Source: Lachnospiraceae bacterium
GTDB lineage: Bacteria > Bacillota > Clostridia > Lachnospirales > Lachnospiraceae
DNA length: 64,000 bases
Assembly (NCBI GenBank): GCA_022845895.1
Contig: AP025573.1
Location: 2,514,501-2,578,500 of the forward strand
Direction of reading: 5' to 3'
Positions 16,417 through 25,233 of this stretch are shown in pieces. The position numbers and the translations under genes are program-made. The notes under the pieces were generated by a model. The model saw only the letters and a list, made by a program, of their open reading frames with translations. It made no database searches and was not told the DNA's origin. Each line of letters opens with the position of its first letter. Within the stretch, counting starts at the first letter, position 1.

Positions 16417-17637
16417 TTATTCATACTGCCAGTATATCGTAATCTTATTAAGTTCAGCTTCATCCATATACTTATATTTGACTTCAGACAGGCCATACCA
16501 GTCCGCCATGTTCTGCGCGGCCCGCTTAATCTGGCTGCCGAATATGTCTTCACGGGCCTGCTCATACAGGCGGCTGTCCGCATATTTGAAGACGACCGGG
16601 TTGGCTTTGGCGGCTATCACGTCATTCATCGCATCAAGCGCCTGCTCTCCGTCATATGAGGTATAATACATGCCATTGACGGCATAGTAGTTGAAATCCA
16701 TCTTGACGCATTCCGGCAATGGCACCTCTGTATCCGGGGTATGCGTCTTTTTCAGCTCCTCATCGTCGCAGCACATATAATCATAGCTGATGTAGGATGG
16801 ATCGATTTCTCCACCTTCAGATGCCTGGAACACGGGATCTCCCCATGTCGTGTCCACATAATAGTAGTCTCCCTCACATTTGACGAGATTCCATGCATGG
16901 CTCTGACCCCCTGACGTCGTCCCCGTGACATAAGTGCAGAATACGCCGAGCCGTTCCAGCAGGTACTGCGTAGCCTTCGAGTATCCGGCGCAGACAGACC
17001 TTTTATTTACGAATACGCTGTATATGTTCTGGTTGTCTTCGGATGCAATATCGTAATCGACCGTATCTACGATATACTCATACACATATAGTATCTTATC
17101 ATAATCTGCCGCATTTTCTCCGATACCGGACAGGCAGTCATTTACAGCTTTTTCAATTTCAGCTTTTTTCTGTGCCTTTTCTTCCTCTGTATAAGAGTAT
17201 ACGGGCTGAAGAACCGTATAAGTCTCCTGTCCTTCGTAGGACGTGCTTTTTGTCGTACCATCACACCAGAATATCTCCGGAAAGTCCTTCAGGACATATT
17301 GGAATATCGTATTCGTCCTGTCTGCATCCGCCGCATGCACATAGATCTCCTCTACATTCAGCTTGACCCCTTGTGCAATCTCTTTATATGCCGTTCTCTC
17401 ACCCTCGTCCAGCTGCTGATAGTAATATTTCTGCGCCAGCTCTTCATCTGTTATGGCTATCTCCTGAAACGGAATCTCCTTCGCATTTCCAACCCTCTGA
17501 GCCACACCTTCCGCCAGCCCTTTTTTAACACCATTGCCAAGGAAGCCTCCCAACGCAGCCAGCACGACGATACAGGCAATTGCAGACAGCCCGATGACAG
17601 CACTTAGGCATCCTGATCTTCTCTTTCTTCTTCCCAT
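16417..17637 (-). CDS. Membrane-anchored transglutaminase-like protein
   Basis: 406 residues. A basic N-terminus precedes one membrane helix (about 10-35), so the body is predicted to be outside the cell. A transglutaminase-like core has a complete triad: Cys 216 (RSVCAGYS), His 247 (SHAWNLV) and Asp 262 (YYVDTTWGD). Such bacterial proteins act as cysteine proteases or crosslinking/ligating enzymes at the surface, and the substrate is unknown. The start has an AAAGGAG site. It is divergent from the peptidoglycan-binding gene at 17766. Confidence 0.85.
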   Translation of the reverse strand: MGRRKRRSGCLSAVIGLSAIACIVVLAALGGFLGNGVKKGLAEGVAQRVGNAKEIPFQEIAITDEELAQKYYYQQLDEGERTAYKEIAQGVKLNVEEIYVHAADADRTNTIFQYVLKDFPEIFWCDGTTKSTSYEGQETYTVLQPVYSYTEEEKAQKKAEIEKAVNDCLSGIGENAADYDKILYVYEYIVDTVDYDIASEDNQNIYSVFVNKRSVCAGYSKATQYLLERLGVFCTYVTGTTSGGQSHAWNLVKCEGDYYYVDTTWGDPVFQASEGGEIDPSYISYDYMCCDDEELKKTHTPDTEVPLPECVKMDFNYYAVNGMYYTSYDGEQALDAMNDVIAAKANPVVFKYADSRLYEQAREDIFGSQIKRAAQNMADWYGLSEVKYKYMDEAELNKITIYWQYE

Positions 17638-17765
17638 GCCTGCTCCTTTACTGTTTCATATTATTATATTCAATTCTATATAAATGCACAACCTTTAATC
17701 TGTTGTAACTTTTATGGTTCTATTCACATAAGATAACAGTAACAGAGTCTCTACGAGGTACTGAC

Positions 17766-19031
17766 ATGAATGAAATGAACCCGAATCTGCCTGATACCCC
17801 TGATAAAGGACGGCTTAAGATTAGTATCACATCCGAAATTACGGCTTTTCCCGTCAATGACGCTACTATATCCATCTCATATACCGGTGTGCCCGACAGC
17901 CAGCTGGAACAGCTGAATACAGATGCCTCTGGCCAGACGGATACTGTCGAGCTGGCTGCTCCGCCTTTGGAATATAGCCTCGATCCAGCTATTGAGGAAC
18001 AGCCTTATTCAGAGTATACGCTCCAGGTCGAAGCGCCTGGTTTTGAACCGATCAGCATTGCCGGCACAGAGATTCTCCCTGACGTCACGGCACTGCAGAA
18101 CATACAGATGCGTCCGCTGGCTGACCCTGAAAGCAATGAAAATGTGTTTGTAATACCTGCACACACATTATATGGCGTATATCCGCCCAAAATACCGGAA
18201 GATGAGATAAAGCCTATGGATGAAACGGGCGAAATCGTACTGAGCCGTGTCGTCGTACCCGAATATATCGTCGTCCACGATGGAAGTCCGAGAGATTCTA
18301 CTGCCCAGAACTATTATGTAAAATACAGAGACTATATTAAAAACGTAGCTTCCAGCGAGATATATGCCACGTGGCCTGAAGATACAATCCGGGCTAATAT
18401 TCTGGCCATCATGTCATTTACCTTGAACCGAGTATATACCGAATGGTACCGGAATCAGGGATATGACTTTACGATTACATCTTCCACAGCTTTTGACCAC
18501 AAATGGATACCAGAACGGAATTTCTTTGACACTATCTCCGCTATAGTAGATGAGTTATTTGCCAGCTATCTTTCTCGTCCTAATGTTCGCCAGCCGATAC
18601 TTACCCAATACTGTGACGGCCGCCGGGTACAGTGTCCGAACTGGATGACCCAGTGGGGAAGCAAGGCGCTCGGCGACCAGGGGTACTCCCCTATCGAGAT
18701 TCTTCGCTATTATTACGGGGAAGACATGTACATCAACACGGCGGAGGCCATCTCCGGCATACCTTCTTCCTGGCCCGGATATATACTGGAAGTCGGCTCT
18801 TCCGGTGATAAGGTCCGTCAGATGCAGGAACAGCTCAATGTCATAGCAGGCGCCTATCCGGCCATTCCGAAGATAACTGCAGATGGCGTATATGGTCCGG
18901 CCACCGAGGCCACTGTCCGCAAGTTCCAGTCCGTATTCGGCCTGCCCGAGACCGGAACCGTAGATTACAGGACGTGGTATAAGATATCCGAGATATACGT
19001 AGGCGTCTCAAGAATCGCGGAATTGCAGTAA
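17766..19031 (+). CDS. SpoIID-like domain plus peptidoglycan-binding domain protein
   Basis: 421 residues in three parts. Residues ~15-117 resemble a carboxypeptidase-regulatory-like beta sandwich. The middle (~165-330) begins RDYIKNVASSEIYATWPEDTI with later ILAIMSFTLNR, closely resembling the SpoIID/LytB motif, where a Glu (here Glu 198) is catalytic for glycan cleavage. Residues ~345-412 form a PG_binding_1 domain (GSSGDKVRQMQEQL; ITADGVYGPATEATVRKFQ). No signal peptide is apparent, so action inside a forming spore or non-classical export are options. The SpoIID relationship is my reading, not a search result. Confidence 0.7.
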   Translation: MNEMNPNLPDTPDKGRLKISITSEITAFPVNDATISISYTGVPDSQLEQLNTDASGQTDTVELAAPPLEYSLDPAIEEQPYSEYTLQVEAPGFEPISIAGTEILPDVTALQNIQMRPLADPESNENVFVIPAHTLYGVYPPKIPEDEIKPMDETGEIVLSRVVVPEYIVVHDGSPRDSTAQNYYVKYRDYIKNVASSEIYATWPEDTIRANILAIMSFTLNRVYTEWYRNQGYDFTITSSTAFDHKWIPERNFFDTISAIVDELFASYLSRPNVRQPILTQYCDGRRVQCPNWMTQWGSKALGDQGYSPIEILRYYYGEDMYINTAEAISGIPSSWPGYILEVGSSGDKVRQMQEQLNVIAGAYPAIPKITADGVYGPATEATVRKFQSVFGLPETGTVDYRTWYKISEIYVGVSRIAELQ

Positions 19032-19054
19032 TTGGGGATTTAGTGAAACAGACC

Positions 19055-19236
19055 GCGGACAGGGAGCCGGGTGGCATCTGCTCCGATGCGTACGAGGCTC
19101 CGACTAGCCCACGGAATCCTAACTTTGCGGCAGAGTCGCTGATAGCAGCTCCTCTCCCGCAAACCAAGGATTCCGGGACGGATTCTCCGCCTCTCCCGCT
19201 TGCACCTGCGCATCTCCCACCCGGCTCCCCGCCCGC
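19055..19236 (-). ncRNA. Palindromic structured unit, type II, copy B
   Basis: Basal helix GGGAGCCGGGTGG/CCACCCGGCTCCC as in copy A. The middle helix has a different sequence (CGGAATCCTAACTTTGCGG paired with CGCAAACCAAGGATTCCG), and the apical loop is also changed. Loop motifs AGCGGGAG-type and CGGATGC-type remain recognisable. The element is oriented opposite to its copy-A homologue. Confidence 0.5.
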
Positions 19237-19452
19237 TATCTACTTCACTTAACAAGGGCGAGTGCGGCTGTGTGACGTTACTGGCCAGCGGATGGCCGCT
19301 GGCTGCGTAAGTTGAGTGATAAAATATCGCAAGCTTAATGTGAATAACACAAAGAGCAGATGAATGATAAGAGTTTTGTTCGTCCAGATGAATCAGGCTG
19401 GCGAATTTGTTCGTTGTTAACATTTGCGGCGAGGCGTGCACGCCGTTGCTGC

Positions 19453-19521
19453 AAGAAGAGCCGGAACCAGGCAGGGGATGTCATCTCATACACATCCCCG
19501 TACCTGATTCAGGCTCTTCTT
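19453..19521. repeat. Long hairpin between the paired units, copy B
   Basis: AAGAAGAGCCGGAACCAGG (19453-19471) pairs with CCTGATTCAGGCTCTTCTT (19503-19521) with two non-Watson-Crick positions, around an inner GGGGATGT/ACATCCCC stem. It corresponds to the perfect hairpin at 4314-4382. Confidence 0.65.
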
Positions 19522-19649
19522 CATTATATTATTACCAGCCAAGTTTTTCAGCTTGCTTTGTCCTTTATCACTATGTTTACACAGTCAAAGTCCTTCCATC
19601 AGCAAACCACGTCACACAGCCGCCCTCGCCCGTGCCAGTAAAGTAGATA

Positions 19650-19832
19650 GCCGCTGGGGAGGTATGGGACAGATGCGAAGGTCTAAGCGGAAGGGACGGA
19701 GAATCCTCACCAGATTCCTTGGCTTGTGGGGTGAGAGCCGCCATCGGCGAACACCCCACAGGCTTAGGAATCTGTGTGATAGTCGCAGTTCCCGGACGCA
19801 TCGGAGCATCTGCCCCATACCTCCCCAGCGGC
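19650..19832 (+). ncRNA. Palindromic structured unit, type I, copy B
   Basis: Ends GCCGCTGGGGAGGTATGG and its complement form the basal helix; here GCT/AGC replaces the GAT/ATC pair of copy A, a compensatory change. The middle helix CAGATTCCTTGG...GGGGTG with CACCCC...AGGAATCTG and the GCCG/CGGC apex are kept. The loops carry TAAGCGGAAG, CGGAGAATCCT and CGGACGCATCGGAGCA. Confidence 0.5.
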
Positions 19833-19964
19833 GTTTTAGTTTACTTAAACTCACATTTTATTAACAATATCTTCAAATTTTAAACACATATTTCTCACAT
19901 TTACCTCTTATACTAATAATTGTTCAGAAGAACAAACTTAAAATTCTTTTTCATAACTTTTCCT

Positions 19965-19998
19965 AAAGGACTGCACCTCCCAATAAAGCAGTCCTTTT
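19965..19998. terminator. Hairpin AAAGGACTGC/GCAGTCCTTT
   Basis: A 10-bp perfect stem with a 13-base loop and a TTTT tail on the plus strand lies between repeat B and rseP. The surrounding ~170 bases (19850-20010) are AT-rich with no gene that I can support. Confidence 0.65.
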
Positions 19999-20012
19999 AA
20001 AATGCCCTTTTT

Positions 20013-20100
20013 CATTTAGGTACAGGGCTATCCTCATTTTGGTACACCACAAAACTTAATTAGGGACGTAACCTTTTTCAATTTGGTTACGTCCCTAATT
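20013..20100. repeat. Dispersed repeat: CATTTAGGTACAGGGC plus GGGACGTAACC hairpin (copy 2)
   Basis: CATTTAGGTACAGGGC (20013-20028) precedes a perfect 16-bp stem AATTAGGGACGTAACC with its complement at 20085-20100, ending one base before the rseP stop codon. It corresponds to the element after carB at 10062-10123. It probably terminates the pyrH-rseP operon. Confidence 0.6.
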
Positions 20101-20101
20101 A

Positions 20102-21133
20102 TTAAAAAAACACGCGTCTGATATCGTTGTACATGACGAATACCATCAGTGCCATGAGGAGCATGATGCCTACCAGATGCACGTAGCCTTCTTTTTCCGG
20201 CGGTACGCGCCTTCCTCTTATCATCTCTATAAAGAGGAATACGAGGCGCCCTCCGTCCAGTGCGGGCAGGGGGAGCAGGTTCATGACTCCTAAGTTGGCG
20301 GACAGCAGGATGGATATATTCATCAGCTGCGCCAGCACGATTAAGAAACCGTACGATTTGCTCTGCTGGTACGTGCTGTCCACGACGTCCACGATACCTA
20401 CGGGGCCTGACAGCTGGTTGATGCCTATCTGGCCGGTCACGAGCATCTTCAGGCTTTCCATCGTGGTGCATATCCAGAACTTCACCTCATACATGCCGTA
20501 TTGCAGCGCGGTTCCGATATTGGCCTTCGTATTCGAACCGCCGCCGATTCCGATACGGTAGTAGTCTTTCTCTTCATCCAGCTTCGGCGTCAGCGTGGCT
20601 GTTTGCTTCTTACCGTCATGGATGTAGGTTACTTCTACTTTCTCGCCCTGGTGGAACTGGTTGTAAAAGTTGATCTCACGGAATATGTTGATCTTCTTAT
20701 TCCCCATCTTCACAATCGTATCGCCAGGCTCGATACCGGCTTCCTGGGCGGGATAGCCGCTGTCGACACTCTGGACGACGGGTTTGTCATAACCTACCAT
20801 CCCAATCAGGATGACGGCAAACACGAAGGCCAGTATAAAGTTGAATACAGGTCCTGCCGCTATGACGGAAATTCTCGCCCATACAGGCTTGTTGTTAAAA
20901 TTGCCAGGGGAATCCGTCGCCTCCTCATCTTCTCCCATCATACAAGAACCGCCCAACGGAAGCAGCTTTATACAATATCTCGTTCCTTTATACTCTTTTG
21001 ATAACAGCGTAGGCCCCATCCCGATGGAGAATTCTTCCACGTCGATACCATTTTTCTTCGCAAGGGTGAAATGCCCGAGCTCGTGGAAAAATACTATGAA
21101 GCTGAAAATGATAATTGCAAATATGATTCCCAA
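20102..21133 (-). CDS. rseP: RIP metalloprotease RseP (site-2 protease, M50)
   Basis: 343 residues. The zinc motif HELGH (17-21) lies in the first membrane helix, a PDZ domain follows at ~115-200 (GIEPGDTIVKMG), and the second motif LPALDGGR (~290) carries the metal-ligand Asp. It cleaves membrane-embedded substrates such as anti-sigma factors or remnant signal peptides. It is the last gene of the pyrH-frr-uppS-cdsA-dxr-rseP operon, 10 bases downstream of dxr, and is followed directly by a strong hairpin. Confidence 0.95.
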   Translation of the reverse strand: MGIIFAIIIFSFIVFFHELGHFTLAKKNGIDVEEFSIGMGPTLLSKEYKGTRYCIKLLPLGGSCMMGEDEEATDSPGNFNNKPVWARISVIAAGPVFNFILAFVFAVILIGMVGYDKPVVQSVDSGYPAQEAGIEPGDTIVKMGNKKINIFREINFYNQFHQGEKVEVTYIHDGKKQTATLTPKLDEEKDYYRIGIGGGSNTKANIGTALQYGMYEVKFWICTTMESLKMLVTGQIGINQLSGPVGIVDVVDSTYQQSKSYGFLIVLAQLMNISILLSANLGVMNLLPLPALDGGRLVFLFIEMIRGRRVPPEKEGYVHLVGIMLLMALMVFVMYNDIRRVFF

Positions 21134-21143
21134 AACTTATGTC

Positions 21144-22286
21144 TTACCTCCTGCTTTCAATCCGCTCATAAGTCGCCTTCTCCGTGTCCAGTATCTGCTC
21201 AAGGGTCGGATCATCCACATTCTTATGGGCTTTCATACAATCTTCTATAATCTCTATAATCTCCAGATACTTGATCTCCCGGTTCAGGAACTGCTTCACC
21301 GCCAGCTCATTTGCCGCATTGAACACGGTCGGAAGGGTTCCCCCCGCCCGTCCCGCGTCATAGGCCAGCTTAAGCCCATAGAAAGTATCCATATCCGGCT
21401 TCTCAAAATCCAGCCTGCCAAGGCTCCAGAAATCGAGCCGCTCTCCCGGCAGGTTTCTCCGTTCTGGATAGTACAGCGCATACTGTATCGGAAGCTTCAT
21501 ATCCGGAGTCCCAAGCTCTGCCATGATGGCACCATCCACATATTCTACCATCGAATGGATAATGCTCTGCGGCTGGACGACGACCTGTACCCGGTCCACA
21601 TCTACGCCGAACAGCCATTTCGCTTCTATAACCTCCAGCCCTTTGTTGACCATGGTGGAGGAATCTATCGTAATCTTCTGCCCCATGCTCCAGTTCGGAT
21701 GCTTCAGTGCATCCTCCACCCGTATATCAAGCAGATCTTCTTCCCTCTTTCCCCGGAAAGGGCCTCCGGATGCAGTCAGCAATATCCTGCTGACCGCCTT
21801 CGCCTCATTCCCCCTCAGCGACTGGAATATCGCGCTGTGCTCGCTGTCAACGGGAAGGATGGACACATGGTTCTCCTTTGCAAGCGGCATGATGATATGG
21901 CCCGCGGTCACAAGCGTCTCTTTGTTGGCAAGCGCGATATCTTTACCGGCTTTGATTGCTTCCACCGTAGGACGTATCCCTATCATGCCGACAATCGCTG
22001 TCACTAGTATCTCCACATCGTACATGGTTGATACTTCAATCAGTCCCTCCATTCCGGACGCTACCCTGATATCCGTATCCCGGAGCTTAACGCGCAGCTC
22101 TTTTGCTTTCTCTTCCGTCCAGACGGCTATGAGCTGCGGACGGAACTCCCTTGCCTGCTTTTCAAGAAGTTCCACATTCCCGCCTGCCGCCAGTCCAAGA
22201 ACTTCTATATCCTTGTTTTCTCTTACGACTTCCAGCGTCTGTGTTCCGATTGAACCGGTACAACCCAATATGGCAATTTTCTTCAT
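21144..22286 (-). CDS. dxr: 1-deoxy-D-xylulose 5-phosphate reductoisomerase
   Basis: 380 residues, normal length. It converts DXP to 2-C-methyl-D-erythritol 4-phosphate with NADPH, the second step of the MEP isoprenoid pathway. Visible are the NADPH-binding GCTGSIGTQTL at the N-terminus, LANKETLVTAG, the metal/substrate region VDSEHSAIFQSL and TASGGPFRG. It supplies precursors for the undecaprenyl pyrophosphate made by UppS, encoded in the same operon. Confidence 0.97.
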   Translation of the reverse strand: MKKIAILGCTGSIGTQTLEVVRENKDIEVLGLAAGGNVELLEKQAREFRPQLIAVWTEEKAKELRVKLRDTDIRVASGMEGLIEVSTMYDVEILVTAIVGMIGIRPTVEAIKAGKDIALANKETLVTAGHIIMPLAKENHVSILPVDSEHSAIFQSLRGNEAKAVSRILLTASGGPFRGKREEDLLDIRVEDALKHPNWSMGQKITIDSSTMVNKGLEVIEAKWLFGVDVDRVQVVVQPQSIIHSMVEYVDGAIMAELGTPDMKLPIQYALYYPERRNLPGERLDFWSLGRLDFEKPDMDTFYGLKLAYDAGRAGGTLPTVFNAANELAVKQFLNREIKYLEIIEIIEDCMKAHKNVDDPTLEQILDTEKATYERIESRR

Positions 22287-22307
22287 AGGATACCTCTCTC
22301 ATTTATA

Positions 22308-23105
22308 TTATGCAAGAAATGTTGCAAGATAGTATATAATCGGTGCTGTAAAGATGACACTGTCGAACCGGTCCAGAATCCCCCCATGGCCCGGAATCAG
22401 ATTTCCATAATCCTTGATCTCATGGTTCCTCTTGATGGCAGATGCAGCCAGGTCGCCAACCTGTGATATGGCGCCGCCTGCCCCACATATTACGCCATAA
22501 TAGAGAGGGCTGACAGACATTCCTGCCCAGGCGTTGACACCAAGCGCCAGCAGCACGCCGAGAAGCGCCGCGCCGACGATGCCGCCGATGCCCCCTTCTA
22601 CGGATTTCTTCGGACTGAGCTTCGGAGCCATCTTATGCTTTCCTATAAGCATGCCGACACAATAAGCACATGTATCGCATCCCCAGGAGCTTAAGAAGAT
22701 GAGGCATACTAATACCGCGCCGTCCTCCAGCATCCTCGTCTGATAGATATAAGACAGCATTACGGCAACATAGAAAAATCCAAAATAAACGGTCGTCACC
22801 TGTTCCGCTCTATACGCAGGGAAGGAGAATACATACACGGCCATGACAAGCACGAGGAATAAGATAGAAAGCATGGTCATATAGCCGAGGCTGCCCGTAA
22901 AGATAAGGGCATAATATAAGACCGCCGCAAGATAACCGGCTGCTCCAAGCCATCTGTTGTGTACCTCCGCCACTTTGTACAGCTCTTTCAGACCAATCAG
23001 GCTGATGGCTGCCAAAAACAATGCGAGCACATTCCCGCCATATCCGACTACGGCAGCCAGCACGATTACCAGAACGATACCGCTTAACAGTCTTGTCTTA
23101 AACAT
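22308..23105 (-). CDS. cdsA: Phosphatidate cytidylyltransferase
   Basis: 265-residue integral membrane enzyme with about eight hydrophobic segments and the CdsA signature in SAIKRNHEIKDYGNLIPG followed by HGGILDRFD. It makes CDP-diacylglycerol from phosphatidate and CTP, the branch point of phospholipid synthesis. Its first bases overlap the uppS stop codon by 8 bp, indicating translational coupling, and it precedes dxr by 21 bases. Confidence 0.96.
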   Translation of the reverse strand: MFKTRLLSGIVLVIVLAAVVGYGGNVLALFLAAISLIGLKELYKVAEVHNRWLGAAGYLAAVLYYALIFTGSLGYMTMLSILFLVLVMAVYVFSFPAYRAEQVTTVYFGFFYVAVMLSYIYQTRMLEDGAVLVCLIFLSSWGCDTCAYCVGMLIGKHKMAPKLSPKKSVEGGIGGIVGAALLGVLLALGVNAWAGMSVSPLYYGVICGAGGAISQVGDLAASAIKRNHEIKDYGNLIPGHGGILDRFDSVIFTAPIIYYLATFLA

Positions 23106-23814
23106 CTTGTTCCTCCTTCACTCCTCCGTAACGTCTGTCTCTAGCATTATATTGCGCGACAGCTTTTACCAATTCCTCTTTTGTAAAGTCCGGCCATAAT
23201 ACATCTGTAAAATAAAACTCCGTGTAGGCCAGCTGCCAGAGCAGATAATTGGAAAGTCTCTGCTCCCCGCTCGTGCGGATCAGCAGGTCCGGATCCGGAA
23301 TGCCATGCGTGTCAAGATAACGTTCGAACAACGTCTCGTCGATTTCTTCCGGCCCAATCTTGCCTGAGGCACAATCCTCAGCCAGTCTTCTGGCCGCCCT
23401 TACCATCTCATCCCGGCTTCCGTAATTGATGGCAATCTGGAAGTTGAGGCCCTTGTTATCCTTCGTCGCCTCAATCAGCTCCGCTATGCGTCCCCGTATA
23501 TCATCGTCAAGGCGGCCAAGATCTCCGATCACCCTTATCTTCATATCGTTTTTAGCCGCTGTCTTAAGGCAAGTCTTCATGTAATTACGAAGCAGCTTCA
23601 TAAGCGCGTCCACTTCATCCTGCGGGCGGTTCCAGTTCTCTGTAGAAAATGCATACACCGTCAGATATTTGATACCCATGCGGTATGCTTCCTCACAGAT
23701 CCGCTCCACGTTCTTACTTCCCTGCGCATGCCCGTAATTGCGCGGCATTCCCTTAGATTTCGCCCAACGTCCGTTTCCATCCAGAATGATGGCAACATGC
23801 TGTGGTACCTTCAT
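23098..23814 (-). CDS. uppS: Isoprenyl transferase (undecaprenyl diphosphate synthase)
   Basis: 238 residues from the ATG at 23814, which has GAGAGGAG nine bases upstream; longer in-frame starts give a non-homologous leader. Catalytic motif AIILDGNGRWAKSKG (Asp of LDGNGRW), then YAFSTENWNRP and the C-terminal RTSGEQRLSNYLLWQ with ELxF-type residues. It condenses eight IPP with FPP to make the C55 lipid carrier for cell-wall synthesis. It overlaps cdsA and follows frr by 72 bases. Confidence 0.95.
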   Translation of the reverse strand: MKVPQHVAIILDGNGRWAKSKGMPRNYGHAQGSKNVERICEEAYRMGIKYLTVYAFSTENWNRPQDEVDALMKLLRNYMKTCLKTAAKNDMKIRVIGDLGRLDDDIRGRIAELIEATKDNKGLNFQIAINYGSRDEMVRAARRLAEDCASGKIGPEEIDETLFERYLDTHGIPDPDLLIRTSGEQRLSNYLLWQLAYTEFYFTDVLWPDFTKEELVKAVAQYNARDRRYGGVKEEQDV

Positions 23815-23886
23815 GAACCAATTCTCCTCTCGCATACGAAAGACAGGTACCGTTCCTGCAAAACCGGTACCCGTCTCCACTTACTG

Positions 23887-24438
23887 TTACACAGTCATCA
23901 CTTCTTTTGACTTCGCTTCTACTGATTTGTCCACTTCCTTTATAAACTTATCTGTAAGCTTCTGAAGTTCATCTTCCAAATCCTTGATCTCATCTTCCGA
24001 AACTTCAGAACCCTTCAGCTTCTTCAGAGTATCGTTACCGTCACGTCTGATATTGCGGATGGCGACCTTTGCGTTCTCGCCCTTCTTCTTCACATCCTTA
24101 GCCAGCTCCTTCCTGCGCTCCTCTGTAAGCTCCGGGAACGCAAGGCGGATTGCAGAGCCGTCATTTGTAGGATTGATGCCAAGGTCGGAGGTCATGATCG
24201 CTTTTTCAATCTCCTTCACCATACTCTTCTCCCACGGCTGGATATGAATCATGCGCGCCTCTGGTACCGATACATTCGCCACCTGCTGGATTGGCGTCGG
24301 AGTCCCGTAATAATTGACCATGATCTTATTCAGCACGTTCGGGTTGGCACGGCCGGCACGGATTGCCGCCAGCTCCCCATCAAGGCTTGCAATTGTCTTG
24401 TTCATCTTTTCCTCATATACTTTCAGCTTTTCATCCAT
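23887..24438 (-). CDS. frr: Ribosome recycling factor
   Basis: 183 residues, the usual RRF length. The protein shows the conserved [11 protein letters not shown]-like motif ([13 protein letters not shown]), [21 protein letters not shown] and LTEERRKEL, with three long helices. It splits post-termination ribosomes together with EF-G. The start is preceded by an AAGGAGG site. It is second in the operon, 20 bases after pyrH. Confidence 0.98.
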   Translation of the reverse strand: MDEKLKVYEEKMNKTIASLDGELAAIRAGRANPNVLNKIMVNYYGTPTPIQQVANVSVPEARMIHIQPWEKSMVKEIEKAIMTSDLGINPTNDGSAIRLAFPELTEERRKELAKDVKKKGENAKVAIRNIRRDGNDTLKKLKGSEVSEDEIKDLEDELQKLTDKFIKEVDKSVEAKSKEVMTV

Positions 24439-24458
24439 AATATACTTTCCTCCTTATA

Positions 24459-25154
24459 TTAAACCGTTACTTTCGTACCTGCAAATGTACCTGACATCGT
24501 CTCCACGATGCTGTTCTCTTCATTCAGCCCGAACACGAGCATCGGCATCTTGTTTTCCAGACACAGGATGGACGCTGTCAGATCTACTGCCATAAGCTTT
24601 TTATCAATAATTTCCTGGATAGATATCTCGTCATATTTTTTTGCCGCCGGATTCACTTTCGGGTCACTGTCATAGATGCCGTCTATCGCTTTCGCGAGCA
24701 GCATTGCATCCGCCTCTATCTCAATCGCCCTGAGCACGGCCCCTGTATCGGTCGAAAAATAAGGATGGCCGGTCCCACCTGCAAAGAAGATGACCTTACC
24801 TTCTCCCAGTGCCTCTAACGCAGCATCTTTTGAGAACAAAGAAGTGAATGCCCCGCACACAAAGGGGGTGAACACTTCTGTCTTCATGCCCGCATAACGG
24901 AAAATATCAGATACATAGATGCAGTTCATCACCGTCGCCAGCATCCCTATTTGGTCCGCCTTCACCCTGTCTATCGTCTCGCTTGTCCTCCCGCGCCAGA
25001 AGTTCCCGCCTCCTGTCACGATTGCAACCTGGACGCCGTCATCCACCAGCTGCTTCACCTGACGCGCCACGCCTATGCACGTCGCCTCGTCGAACCCGGT
25101 CTTTTTATCTCCCGCAAGGGCTTCTCCGCTGAGTTTTAACAATACTCTTTTCAT
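24459..25154 (-). CDS. pyrH: UMP kinase
   Basis: 231 residues of the bacterial hexameric UMP kinase type. KLSGEAL lies at the N-terminus, GGGNFWRG forms the phosphate-binding loop, and KAIDGIYDSDP is the nucleotide-binding region. It makes UDP from UMP. It is the first gene of the envelope operon here; the rpsB-tsf genes that often precede it are absent, and the divergent-side neighbour is a MATE exporter. The ATG follows AAGGAG. Confidence 0.97.
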   Translation of the reverse strand: MKRVLLKLSGEALAGDKKTGFDEATCIGVARQVKQLVDDGVQVAIVTGGGNFWRGRTSETIDRVKADQIGMLATVMNCIYVSDIFRYAGMKTEVFTPFVCGAFTSLFSKDAALEALGEGKVIFFAGGTGHPYFSTDTGAVLRAIEIEADAMLLAKAIDGIYDSDPKVNPAAKKYDEISIQEIIDKKLMAVDLTASILCLENKMPMLVFGLNEENSIVETMSGTFAGTKVTV

Positions 25155-25233
25155 AGGTTTTGCTCCTTATTCTGTTATCATATTCATGCCTTCGCATACT
25201 TGTTTCAAGTATAACACAGGTTTTTAAAAAATG

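Larger units (their letters stand above)
19041..19848. repeat. Composite inverted repeat, copy B (~0.8 kb, non-coding)
   Basis: Inverted counterpart of the 4001-4785 block. In order: type II unit (19055-19236), arm with GTGACGTTACTGGC, spacer, long hairpin (19453-19521), arm, and type I unit (19650-19832). Reverse-complemented, it aligns along almost its whole length with copy A. The largest difference is in the ~60 bp beside the hairpin (19522-19580 against about 4255-4313). It also lies between two convergent genes. Short ORFs inside are not believed. Confidence 0.85.
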
